Shown here in pieces: positions 38,823-46,597 of a stretch of DNA of 64,000 bases. The stretch is from CAVYVZ01 sp963772065 (GTDB lineage Bacteria > Acidobacteriota > Vicinamibacteria > Vicinamibacterales > UBA2999), in the NCBI GenBank assembly GCA_963772065.1, contig CAVYVZ010000010.1, positions 186,001 through 250,000 of the forward strand, written 5' to 3'. The notes under the pieces are model-generated. The model did not search any database and was not told the origin of the DNA. It saw only the letters and a program-made list of their open reading frames with translations. Made by a program: the position numbers and the translations under genes. Every line of letters begins with the position of its first letter. Within the stretch, counting starts at the first letter, position 1.

Positions 38823-39428
38823 GTGCCAGTCCGTCTGTTCATTGGAAACCTGCCCTATTCGGCGTCTGAAGCCGACCTCCGCGCCCACTTCGCCGCCATC
38901 GCGGAACCTTCGCATGTCGTCATGCCGGTCGATCGGGAAACCGGCCGCCCACGTGGGTTTGCATTCGTCGAGTTCGCGGACCGCGGAGTCGCCGATGAGG
39001 TCATCCAGAAATTCAACGCACAGCCGTTCCAGGGCCGGAACCTCGCCGTCAGCGAGGCACGGGCCCGTGAAGACCGGCCGCCCGGTCCGCGACCGCCCGG
39101 CGGCGGCTTCGGCGGACCTCGCCCGGGAGGCGGTTTCGGCGGGCCTCGCCCGGGGGGCGGATTCGGCGGACCGCGGCCCGGTGGAATGGGCGGTCCACCT
39201 CCCGGACCCGGCGGGCGCGATCGTTCGGCGAATTTCGGTCCTCCCGCCCCGCCCAAACGCCTGCGCGGGAAGAAGGGGCAGCAACAAGACCACAAGCCCC
39301 GCGGGCCCATCAAGGAACGCACCGGGGGTCGGATCTATGACGTGGAGGACCTCGGCGACAATCCTTCGATTGACTTCGACGATATCGCGTCGTCCAAGCC
39401 CAGCGATCCCGAGGACGACAAAGATTAG
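38823..39428 (+). CDS. RRM RNA-binding protein with Gly/Phe/Pro/Arg low-complexity tail
   Basis: 201 residues. One RNA recognition motif occupies residues 1-82, with RNP2 LFIGNL and RNP1 RGFAFVEF intact. Residues about 94-120 are three exact-period 9-residue repeats (GGFGGPRPG), encoded by a 27-base tandem repeat at 39102-39182. The end is basic then acidic (KRLRGKKGQQQ, SKPSDPEDDKD). Bacterial single-RRM proteins with glycine-rich tails are known as cold-induced RNA-binding proteins; the tail composition also resembles sequences that promote condensate formation. The start is a GTG with AGAGGAG upstream. The next gene starts directly after the stop codon. Confidence 0.9.
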   Translation: MPVRLFIGNLPYSASEADLRAHFAAIAEPSHVVMPVDRETGRPRGFAFVEFADRGVADEVIQKFNAQPFQGRNLAVSEARAREDRPPGPRPPGGGFGGPRPGGGFGGPRPGGGFGGPRPGGMGGPPPGPGGRDRSANFGPPAPPKRLRGKKGQQQDHKPRGPIKERTGGRIYDVEDLGDNPSIDFDDIASSKPSDPEDDKD

Positions 39429-40412
39429 GTGACGCGTTCGGTCCCCCAGATAGTCTCGGTGGGGGCGGCGCTCCTCGGCGTTGCCCTGTTCTTCGTCACT
39501 CTCTACTACATCGACCTTGACGAAACGGTGGCAAGCGCAGCTCGCCTCGGGGCGGCGCTGCCGATCGTGCTGCTGCCGGGCACGGCGTGGCATCTGCTGC
39601 GCACGTGGGGGTGGAGCCTCGCTTTTCCCGATGATGCGCGTCCGGCGTTCACGCGACTCTTCCGCGTGCGGCTGGCTGCGGATGCGATCGGCTTTTTCAC
39701 CGTGCGGGGCATCGCGGGGGAGCCGCTCAAGGTGCTGTTGCTGTACGACCGCGTCAAGCCGGAGGTGGCCACGGCGGCGATCACCCTCGAGCGCCTCGTC
39801 TTCGCCGTCGTGGGCACCGCCATCGCAGGCGTGGTGTCCCTGCTGGCCATCACGCGCGTCACCATGTCGGGACGGTGGGACGCGCTCTTTGCACTGCTGG
39901 CGCTCGGAGCGGTGCTGCTGCTGACGGTCGTCGGCTTCATGGCCCGGCGTCGCAGCAAGTACTACCTGGAGCAGGTGGTCGCGGTGCTCGATCGCGTGAC
40001 GGGCCGGCGCCTGGAGCGCCATCTCGTTGTCCGCTTCATTCTCGCCGTCGAGCACGTGCTGCTCGATCTGCTGCGCGGCGATCGCCGACGGCTGGCGACG
40101 CTCATCGGCCTGGCCGTCGTGTGCTACGCGATCATGGCGGTCGAGGTGTGGCTGGTGTTCTGGGCGATCGGCTCGCCGATCACGATCACGGAATCACTGG
40201 TGGTGGAAACATTCGCGCGGCTGGCCAGCGTCGCATCGGCATTCGTGCCGGGCAACATCGGCACGCTCGAAGCATCGAACGTGGCCGTGGTGAAGGGGCT
40301 GGGCCTTGCCGGCGGCGGCTCGCTCGCCCTGGCCCGGCGAATCCGCGCGCTGCTCTGGGCCGGACTCGGGCTGCTGTTGTACCCGCGGATCCGTTCGGAA
40401 CTCCCAAAGTGA
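39429..40412 (+). CDS. Flippase-like integral membrane protein (LPG-synthase TM family)
   Basis: 327 residues with seven or eight membrane helices. Landmarks of the lysylphosphatidylglycerol-synthase/YbhN membrane family are GTAWHLLRTWGWSLAF, the RLAADAIGFFTVRGIAGEPL loop, TLERLVFAVVGTAIAGVV, and VPGNIGTLEASNVAVVKGLG (the PGxxGxxE motif). Members translocate lipids or are membrane halves of lipid-modifying enzymes. The start GTG abuts the RRM stop with no gap, so the two genes are co-transcribed. The lipid substrate is not known. Confidence 0.85.
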   Translation: MTRSVPQIVSVGAALLGVALFFVTLYYIDLDETVASAARLGAALPIVLLPGTAWHLLRTWGWSLAFPDDARPAFTRLFRVRLAADAIGFFTVRGIAGEPLKVLLLYDRVKPEVATAAITLERLVFAVVGTAIAGVVSLLAITRVTMSGRWDALFALLALGAVLLLTVVGFMARRRSKYYLEQVVAVLDRVTGRRLERHLVVRFILAVEHVLLDLLRGDRRRLATLIGLAVVCYAIMAVEVWLVFWAIGSPITITESLVVETFARLASVASAFVPGNIGTLEASNVAVVKGLGLAGGGSLALARRIRALLWAGLGLLLYPRIRSELPK

Positions 40413-40429
40413 TGCTCACGACTTCGCTC

Positions 40430-40685
40430 GTCCGCTTCGCTCGATGACTGCGCTGGACTCCATTCATCACGAACACGAAGGCACGACGACACGAAGTCTT
40501 GGTCGTCTCCTTGCTATCTCACCGTCCGGGGTGAAACCCGACAACCTTCACCGTTCGCTACTGTGGCCAAGTGTCCGGCTCCAGCAATGACTACTACCGA
40601 AGTCGTTTCGTGCCTTCGGGTCTTCGTGTGCCGTCACAAGTGTTTGTGGCAAGCGCTGTCATGAGAATCATCGAGCGGAGCGGAC
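40430..40685. repeat. 256-base palindromic element with matching termini
   Basis: Termini 40430-40447 (gtccgcttcgctcgatga) and 40668-40685 are inverted copies with one mismatch. Inside, cacgaacacgaaggcacg and related words on the left face complementary words on the right (40605-40635). The right end shares gcgctgtcatgagaatca and the following AGCGGACA-type end with the element at 22770-23118. It fills the 288-base space between two convergent genes, where no coding sequence is evident. Confidence 0.85.
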
Positions 40686-40700
40686 AAGCAGTCCGAAGAA

Positions 40701-41552
40701 TCATTTGGGGGATTGGGAGTTGGAGGGTGGGAGTTTCCGGTAGTCGAACCACTCCACAACGTAGTCGACCTTCGTCTTGCGAAAGAGCGCTCGGACATCG
40801 CCGCTCAGGTGTACGCGCGTCGGCATCCACACACCCGCGTCGACCTCCTCCCGGCGCAGCCGCGCATGCGTCCCGTCGTACAGCTTCGCGATGAAGCCTC
40901 CGAACGCGACATCGTCTACGGCGACGGCTTCGACTGCGGTGACCTCGCGTGAGGCCTCGTCCACCCACGCGTGTCCCTTGAAGACCCGTGCGATGCGTCC
41001 CTGGCGCGTGCTCGGTCGTGCCTGCGCCTTTGCCGCGAACGAAACCACGATCGCGGGTCGGCCATCGCGAGTCTCGCGGCGCACGAGGTCGAACTGAAGA
41101 GTGTCGAGAACGTCGTTGATCACCATCTGCGCGCGTCGCCGGGCGAGAAGCCCGTCCCGCTCACGCTTGTCGCGGCCGGCGTCCCCATCGGCCACTTGCT
41201 GCTGCACCTCGACCACCCGGGCTCGATACTCGGCGTCCTGCCAATCGAGCTCGTGCTTCGGCACTCGCGCGCCGTTCCGCTCGATGAGCCGCTTGTATGT
41301 CAGCTGTGGATTTGGCGCAGGGCGAACCTCGAGGACACGCGTGTCGCCGGTGCCCATCCGGCCGAACGGGTTCATATGAACGTCGGTGCGCCGCTCCTTG
41401 TATGAGTACTCATGCCAGAGTTGCTGCGAGCGGCCCAATGTCTCGCGCGCCTCACGAAGAAATCGTTCGCGTTCGGGAAGCGAAGAACCTGGCCCCTGGA
41501 ACGTGGACGCTGAAGCGGTGAGCAGCGCCGCCAGGGCGAGGGCTACGCGCAT
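40701..41552 (-). CDS. Secreted protein of unknown function
   Basis: 283 residues with an N-terminal export signal (MRVALALAALLTASAS). The body is polar and beta-rich with several basic segments (RETLGRSQQLWHEYSYKERR, FRKTKVDYVVEWFDYRKLPP). The central part, VLEVRPAPNPQLTYKRLIER and YDGTHARLRREEVDAGVWMP, looks like the outer-membrane-lipoprotein-sorting type of fold found in many acidobacterial secreted proteins, but I cannot name the family. The ATG lies two bases after the stop of the aminotransferase gene, so the two probably share a message. Confidence 0.7.
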   Translation of the reverse strand: MRVALALAALLTASASTFQGPGSSLPERERFLREARETLGRSQQLWHEYSYKERRTDVHMNPFGRMGTGDTRVLEVRPAPNPQLTYKRLIERNGARVPKHELDWQDAEYRARVVEVQQQVADGDAGRDKRERDGLLARRRAQMVINDVLDTLQFDLVRRETRDGRPAIVVSFAAKAQARPSTRQGRIARVFKGHAWVDEASREVTAVEAVAVDDVAFGGFIAKLYDGTHARLRREEVDAGVWMPTRVHLSGDVRALFRKTKVDYVVEWFDYRKLPPSNSQSPK

Positions 41553-41554
41553 GC

Positions 41555-42709
41555 TCACACGTCTCGAAGGCGCGCCGCGGCGCGCTCGAGCGTCTGGTCT
41601 CGCTTGGCGAAGCAGAAACGCAGGACGGGTCCGGGCTCGGCACCGCCGTAGAGAAATGCCGACGTGGGAATCGAAGCGACGCCGTGTTCCTTGAGCAGCC
41701 GAATCGCCATCTCGGCGTCGCGGTCGGCGCCGATGGCGGAATAGTCGAGGAGCTGAAAGTAGGTGCCCCGGCAGGCGAGCGGCCGGAACCGGGAGCCCGC
41801 AATCAACGACAGGAACGCGTCGCGCTTCGCCTGATAGAACGCCGAGAGGCCCGTGCAGAACGGATCGCGGTCCACCATCTCCGCATACGCCATCTGGATG
41901 GCGCCGTTCACCGTGAAGGTGACGAACTGGTGGACCCGCTGGACCTCGGCGCTGAGCGGCTGCGGCGCCGCCGCGTAGCCGACCTTCCACCCGGTCGTGT
42001 GATAGCTCTTGCCGAACGAGCTGATCACCACGGAGCGCGCCGCCAGGTCGGGATCACGCGCGAGGCTCTCGTGCCGCAGTCCGTCGAAGACGATGTGCTC
42101 GTACACCTCGTCGCTGACCACGAGCGCATCCGTCCCCTCGAGCACGCGCTTCAGCTCGCGTATGTCGTCGGCGGTCAGCACCATGCCGGTCGGATTGTGC
42201 GGCGAGTTGACGAGCAGCAGCCGGGTGCGCGGGGTGATCGTGCGCCGCACCTCGTCCCAGTCGATGCGGTAGTCGGGACATCGCAGCGTGACGAACTTCG
42301 GGATCCCGCCATTGAGCTGCACCACCGGCACGTACGAGTCGTAGCAGGGCTGGAACAGGATCACTTCGTCGCCGGGACGCACGAGCGCCGACAACGTGCT
42401 GAAGATCGCCGCCGTGGCGCCGGACGTGATCGTGATTTCCGATTCGGGGTCGTAGCGGCGTCCGTACAGCTTCTCGATCTTCATCGCCAGGGCGGCGCGC
42501 AGCGCGCCGACGCCGGGCATCGGCGCATATTGGTTGTGTCCTTCGCGCATGTAGCGCGCCACGAGCTCCACGAGCTCGGGGGCGCAATCGAAGTCCGGGA
42601 ACCCCTGCGACAAATTGATGGCGCCGTGCTCGTTGGCCAGGCGCGTCATCACCGCGAAGATGCTGACTCCGGTGGATGGCAGCTTCGACTGCACCGCGAG
42701 AGTGGTCAC
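41555..42709 (-). CDS. PLP-dependent class I/II aminotransferase (methionine/kynurenine type)
   Basis: 384 residues. INLSQGFPDFDCAPELVELV near the N-terminus, LLLVNSPHNPTGMVLT, VVSDEVYEHIVFDGLRHESL, and the cofactor lysine in SSFGKSYHTTGWKVGY place it with the YbdL/kynurenine aminotransferase group, whose preferred donor is methionine or an aromatic amino acid. The C-terminal FAKRDQTLERAAARLR binds the substrate carboxylate region. No methionine-salvage genes are adjacent, so the substrate is not fixed by context. It diverges from the E1 gene with 22 bases between start codons. Confidence 0.9.
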   Translation of the reverse strand: MTTLAVQSKLPSTGVSIFAVMTRLANEHGAINLSQGFPDFDCAPELVELVARYMREGHNQYAPMPGVGALRAALAMKIEKLYGRRYDPESEITITSGATAAIFSTLSALVRPGDEVILFQPCYDSYVPVVQLNGGIPKFVTLRCPDYRIDWDEVRRTITPRTRLLLVNSPHNPTGMVLTADDIRELKRVLEGTDALVVSDEVYEHIVFDGLRHESLARDPDLAARSVVISSFGKSYHTTGWKVGYAAAPQPLSAEVQRVHQFVTFTVNGAIQMAYAEMVDRDPFCTGLSAFYQAKRDAFLSLIAGSRFRPLACRGTYFQLLDYSAIGADRDAEMAIRLLKEHGVASIPTSAFLYGGAEPGPVLRFCFAKRDQTLERAAARLRDV

Positions 42710-42731
42710 GCGCTGAAAGTATCATAGAGAA

Positions 42732-44721
42732 ATGCCGGCCGTGCACGAGCTGACCGCGGAGACGCTGCGGTCGATGTACCAGACGATCCTGCGGCCGCGC
42801 CTCATCGAAGAGAAGATGCTGATCCTGCTGCGTCAGGGGAAGCTCTCGAAGTGGTTCTCGGGGATCGGGCAGGAGGCGATTGCGGCGGGCGTCGTGCGCG
42901 CGCTCCACGACGACGACTACATCCTGCCGATGCATCGGAATCTGGGCGTCTTCACGGGACGCGGCGTGGACCTCCTCGCGCTGTTCCGGCAGCTGCTCGG
43001 CCGCGCTGGCGGTTTCACTGCGCGGCCGCGACCGCACGTTTCATTTCGGCGTCCTCGATCGCCACATCGTCGGCATGATCAGCCATCTCGGGGCGATGAT
43101 GCCGGTCGCGGACGGCCTCGCTCTCGCGGCGCAGCTCAAAGGCACGACGCAGGTCGTCGCCACGTTCATCGGCGAGGGCTCGACGAGCGAAGGCGACTTT
43201 CACGAGGCCGCGAACCTGGCGGCGGTCTGGAAGCTGCCCGTCATCATCGTGATCGAGAACAACCAATGGGGGCTCTCCACGCCGACCGGCGAGCAGTACG
43301 CGTGCCGGGACCTCGCGGATCGCGCCTCGGGCTACGGAATGCCGGGGGCTATCGTCGACGGCAACGATTACCTCGCCGTCCACGACGCCGTGCGCGCGGC
43401 CGCGGATCGCGCCAGACGGGGCGGCGGCCCCACGCTTCTCGAGTTCAAGACGTTCCGGATGCGCGGCCATGAGGAAGCATCCGGCACCGCCTACGTCCCG
43501 AAGGACATGTTCGAGGAGTGGGGGCAGAAGGATCCGGTCGTCCGCTTCGAACGGTCGCTCATCACTCAGGGCCTGCTGAGCGAAGACGATGTGAAGACGC
43601 AGCGCGCGGAGATGAAGCGGGAGATCGACGACCTGATCGATCAGGCACTCGCCACGCCAGAGCCCGATTCGACCCCGGAACGTGAGTTGTCGGATGTGTA
43701 TGCGGTATCACCGGATCCCGGATCCCGGCTCCCGGAGCCCGAACCGAAAGGGCCCGAGCGCCGATACGTCGACGCCATCAGCGACGGCCTGCGCGAAGCG
43801 ATGCGGCGCGATGACAAGGTGATCCTGTTGGGACAGGACATTGCCGAGTACGGCGGCGTGTTCAAGATTACCGAAGGCTTCGTCGAGGAGTTCGGCAAGG
43901 CGCGAGTGCGCAATACGCCCATCGTCGAGTCTGCGGCGGTCGGCGCCGCCCTTGGCGTGTCGCTCGAAGGCTTCCGGCCGATCGTCGAAATGCAGTTCGG
44001 CGACTTCATCACCTGCGCGTTCAACCAGATCGTCAACAACGTGGCGAAGACGAAGTACCGCTGGAATCAGCCGGTGCCGATGGTGATCCGGGCCCCGATC
44101 GGCGGCGGAACGGGCGCCGGACCGTTTCACTCTCAGAACGTCGAAGCCTGGTTTACGCACATCGCCGGTGTGAAGGTCGTTGAGCCTGCCACGCCGTTCG
44201 ACGCGAAGGGGCTGCTGCTGGCGGCCCTGCATGACGGGAACCCCGTGCTGTACCTCGAGCACAAGCTTCTCTACCGCTCTTCGAAGGGTCCCGTGCCCGA
44301 CGGGTACTACACCGTTCCGATCGGGCGCGCTCGATGCGCGCGCGCCGGCACGGACGCGACGATCGTGACGTACGGCGTCGGGGTCGGCTGGGCGCTCGAC
44401 GCCGCCGAGGAGCTCGCCCGACGCGGCAGCAGCATCGAGGTGATCGATCTGCGTTCGCTGCTGCCCTGGGATCGCGAGATGGTGTTCGAGTCGGTGAAGA
44501 GAACGAGCAAGGCGCTCGTGCTTCACGAAGCCCCGCTCACGGGTGGCTTCGGGGGCGAGCTTGCGGCCGCCATCGGCGAAGAGGTGTTCGACTGGCTCGA
44601 CGCGCCCGTGCTGCGGCTGGGGGGCCTCGACATGCCGGTGCCGTTCAGCAAGGCGCTCGAAGAGATCTACATGCCACGGCGTCGCCTCCGCGCGGCGCTA
44701 GAAGGTCTCCTGGCTTACTAG
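42732..44721 (+). CDS. 2-oxoacid dehydrogenase E1, alpha and beta fused; one frame break
   Basis: About 663 residues. The alpha half (1-320) has GRDRTFHFGV and the thiamine diphosphate site GEGSTSEGDFHEAANLA ... VIIVIENNQWGLSTPT. The beta half (from about 340) begins RYVDAISDGLREAMRRDDKV and contains LGQDIAEYGGVFKITEGFVE, RNTPIVESAAVGAALGVSLE and GAGPFHSQNVEAWF. Together they form the decarboxylating subunit of a branched-chain or pyruvate-type dehydrogenase complex. The frame changes once near 43020. The linker between halves, SPDPGSRLPEPEPKGPE, is encoded by a heptamer array. No E2 or E3 gene is adjacent. The 3' end overlaps a convergent small gene by 24 bases. Confidence 0.9.
43712..43739. 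repeat. In-frame heptamer array at the E1 alpha/beta junction
   Basis: Four consecutive 7-base units, cggatcc, cggatcc, cggctcc, cggagcc, lie inside the coding sequence exactly between the alpha and beta domains. Because seven is not a multiple of three, the units encode changing residues rather than a peptide repeat. The same type of array is otherwise found only between genes in this window. Confidence 0.85.
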
Positions 44722-44961
44722 CCACTGAGGAGCCTTGAGCGCCAGCACGCGATACCGGTTTCGCGTCTGGACCACGACGTCGTAGTAGGCGGCCCTCGGG
44801 ATTTCACCGACGAGAAGCCAATCGCGCAGCTTCCGCAGCTCGTAGCGATAGAGGTCGTTGACGTAGCCGCGGACGAGCTCCGGCGGTGTCGTCTCGCGCG
44901 GCTGCACCCCGTGGCGCCACAGCTCCGTCAGGACCTCCTGCCGGTAGCGATAGCCCATCAT
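44698..44961 (-). CDS. Small conserved basic protein of unknown function
   Basis: 87 residues starting MMGYRYRQEVLTELWRHGVQ. It is mostly helical and charged (RGYVNDLYRYELRKLRDWLL), ending QWLVSQETF. No membrane segment or cysteine motif is present. The ATG overlaps the stop of the upstream lipoprotein gene (ATGA), so it is translated by coupling. The helix-turn pattern suggests a protein-binding partner; I do not recognise a characterised family. Its last 24 bases are antisense to the end of the E1 gene. Confidence 0.7.
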   Translation of the reverse strand: MMGYRYRQEVLTELWRHGVQPRETTPPELVRGYVNDLYRYELRKLRDWLLVGEIPRAAYYDVVVQTRNRYRVLALKAPQWLVSQETF

Positions 44962-45638
44962 CGCCTGCAGAGCTCGTGCGCTCGCGCGCGGGCGTCGCCG
45001 ACCTCGCGTGTGGCGGTGCTCCGCGGAACGCTGTCCCACCACGCCAGAAACGCCTTGTACTCGGCGCACGCGGCGGCGGCATCCTTCAAGCGATCGGCCG
45101 TGCGGGCGAGGCCGAGTCTGATGCGCGGCGTGTGACCCACGAGCGCGGCCGCGCGCAGATACGCCGCCCGTGCATCGGCGAACTGATGGACCTGAAGCCA
45201 GAGGTCGGCCGCCAGCTCGTGGACGGTGATCAGGGGCGCGCCGGGAAGCCGGGCGGCGATCAGCAGCGCTTCAACCCGCGTGGCCTCGGCGAGATAGACG
45301 GCCATCTCGCCCCGCTCCTGCTGCGACGCCGCGGCCACCGCCCGCAAGGCGATCGACGCCGCCTCCCACCTGCGGTCGCCCTGCTCCGCTCGGCGCGAAA
45401 GGGCGTGGATCGCGCTGCGCACGTCGCGAAGCGAATCGACGGTTCCACCTCGCTCAACCGCCGCCGCGGCGCCAATCAGCCCTTCCAGATACTCGGCCGC
45501 GCCGGCTGCCTCGTCACAGTCGCCCGCCGTGCGCACCACCTCGAGCGCACCACGAAGGTCGAAGGCCTGGGCCTGAGCACCCGCCCTCTGCAGGGCCGCA
45601 GGATCACACGACGAGAGGATTAGAATCAGAAACGACAT
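44958..45638 (-). CDS. Probable lipoprotein with TPR-like helices
   Basis: 226 residues from the ATG at 45638, which gives a short lipoprotein signal (MSFLILILSSC). The mature part is almost all alpha-helical and alanine-rich (AAEYLEGLIGAAAAVERGG, FADARAAYLRAAALVGHTPR, ADRLKDAAAACAEYKAFLAW), with the spacing of TPR-like hairpins. The frame is open further upstream to an ATG at 45674 that overlaps the start of the divergent rhodanese gene, but the extra residues would spoil the signal peptide and come from a 7-base repeat. Partner of the small protein downstream; role unknown. Confidence 0.7.
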   Translation of the reverse strand: MSFLILILSSCDPAALQRAGAQAQAFDLRGALEVVRTAGDCDEAAGAAEYLEGLIGAAAAVERGGTVDSLRDVRSAIHALSRRAEQGDRRWEAASIALRAVAAASQQERGEMAVYLAEATRVEALLIAARLPGAPLITVHELAADLWLQVHQFADARAAYLRAAALVGHTPRIRLGLARTADRLKDAAAACAEYKAFLAWWDSVPRSTATREVGDARARAHELCRR

Positions 45639-45639
45639 C

Positions 45640-45660
45640 AAAGACCAGAGACCAAAGACT
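45640..45660. repeat. Three-copy heptamer (AAAGACC type)
   Basis: Units aaagacc, agagacc and aaagact fill most of the 34 bases between the divergent lipoprotein and rhodanese genes. Confidence 0.7.
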
Positions 45661-45672
45661 AGGATATCCACC

Positions 45673-46531
45673 ATGCTCCTTTTTGCAGCAGCGATGTTGG
45701 CCGCCACGTACGCCCGTCCTGAGCTGCTCGTCAGCACCGAGTGGCTCGCCTCGCATCTCGACGATCCCGGGATTCGCATTGTTGACATGCGCAGAGCGGC
45801 CGGCGAGTACCGAGGCCGGCCACGTGCCGAAGGCCGTCCATCTTGCAAACGACGATATCCGCAATGCCGGCGCACCGCCGACGTTTCTTCCGACGCAGGC
45901 CGAGTTCGAGGCGTTGATGGGGCGGCTCGGGGTGGGCAATGCCACGCGTGTCATCGCATACGACGAGCGTGGCGGCATCTACGCGGCGCGCCTCTGGTGG
46001 ATCCTCAACCACTTCGGCCACGGCAACGTCGCGCTCCTCGACGGCGGATGGCTGAAGTGGAAGGCCGAACAGCGCGCCACGACCACGGACGTATCGAAGC
46101 CGACAGCCGCATCGTTTCGCGCCAAACCGAACCCGCGCTGGGTGGCGACCGCCGACGATGTGAAGGGGGCGATCGGAAAGCGCGGCATCAAGATCGTGGA
46201 CGCGCGCACGCAAGGCGAAATCGACGGCAAGGACCTGCGCGGCATTCGGCGCGGAGGCTACATCGCGTCCTCGGTTCCGTTGTACTGGGAAGACCTGCTC
46301 GACCCGGCGACCAAGGCGTTCAAACCGGCCGCGGAGCTCGAGCGCCTCTTCACGGAGCGCGGCCTCGCGCCCTCCGACGAGATCATCACGTATTGTCAGG
46401 TTGGAATGCGCGCATCGGTCGACCTGTTCGCGCTTCATCTGATGGGGTACGACAAGCTCCGAAACTACTACGGCTCCTGGGAAGAGTGGGGCAATCGCGA
46501 CGACACGCCGATCGAGACGAAGAAGCCATAG
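45673..46531 (+). CDS. Rhodanese-type sulfurtransferase, probably exported; one frame break
   Basis: About 285 residues with two rhodanese domains, as in thiosulfate or 3-mercaptopyruvate sulfurtransferases. The N-terminus is hydrophobic (MLLFAAAMLAATYA) and may direct export. Domain 1 shows VSTEWLASHLDDPGIRIVDM, AGHVPKAVHL and VIAYDERGGIYAARLWWIL. Domain 2 has IVDARTQGEIDGKD and the active-site loop TYCQVGMRAS with the catalytic cysteine. The frame changes once near 45815, shortly after the first strand. AGGAT lies eight bases before the ATG. It diverges from the lipoprotein gene. Confidence 0.9.
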
Positions 46532-46597
46532 CCTTCGGCGATTGAAGACATCGACCTAACCGAATGACATGACCGGCGTCCAATGGCCGGAGGCCTC

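Noticed and set aside
38582..38842. Small minus-strand gene between Hpt and the RRM gene
   Set aside because: It overlaps the RRM start and the direct repeats, and its protein has no recognisable features.
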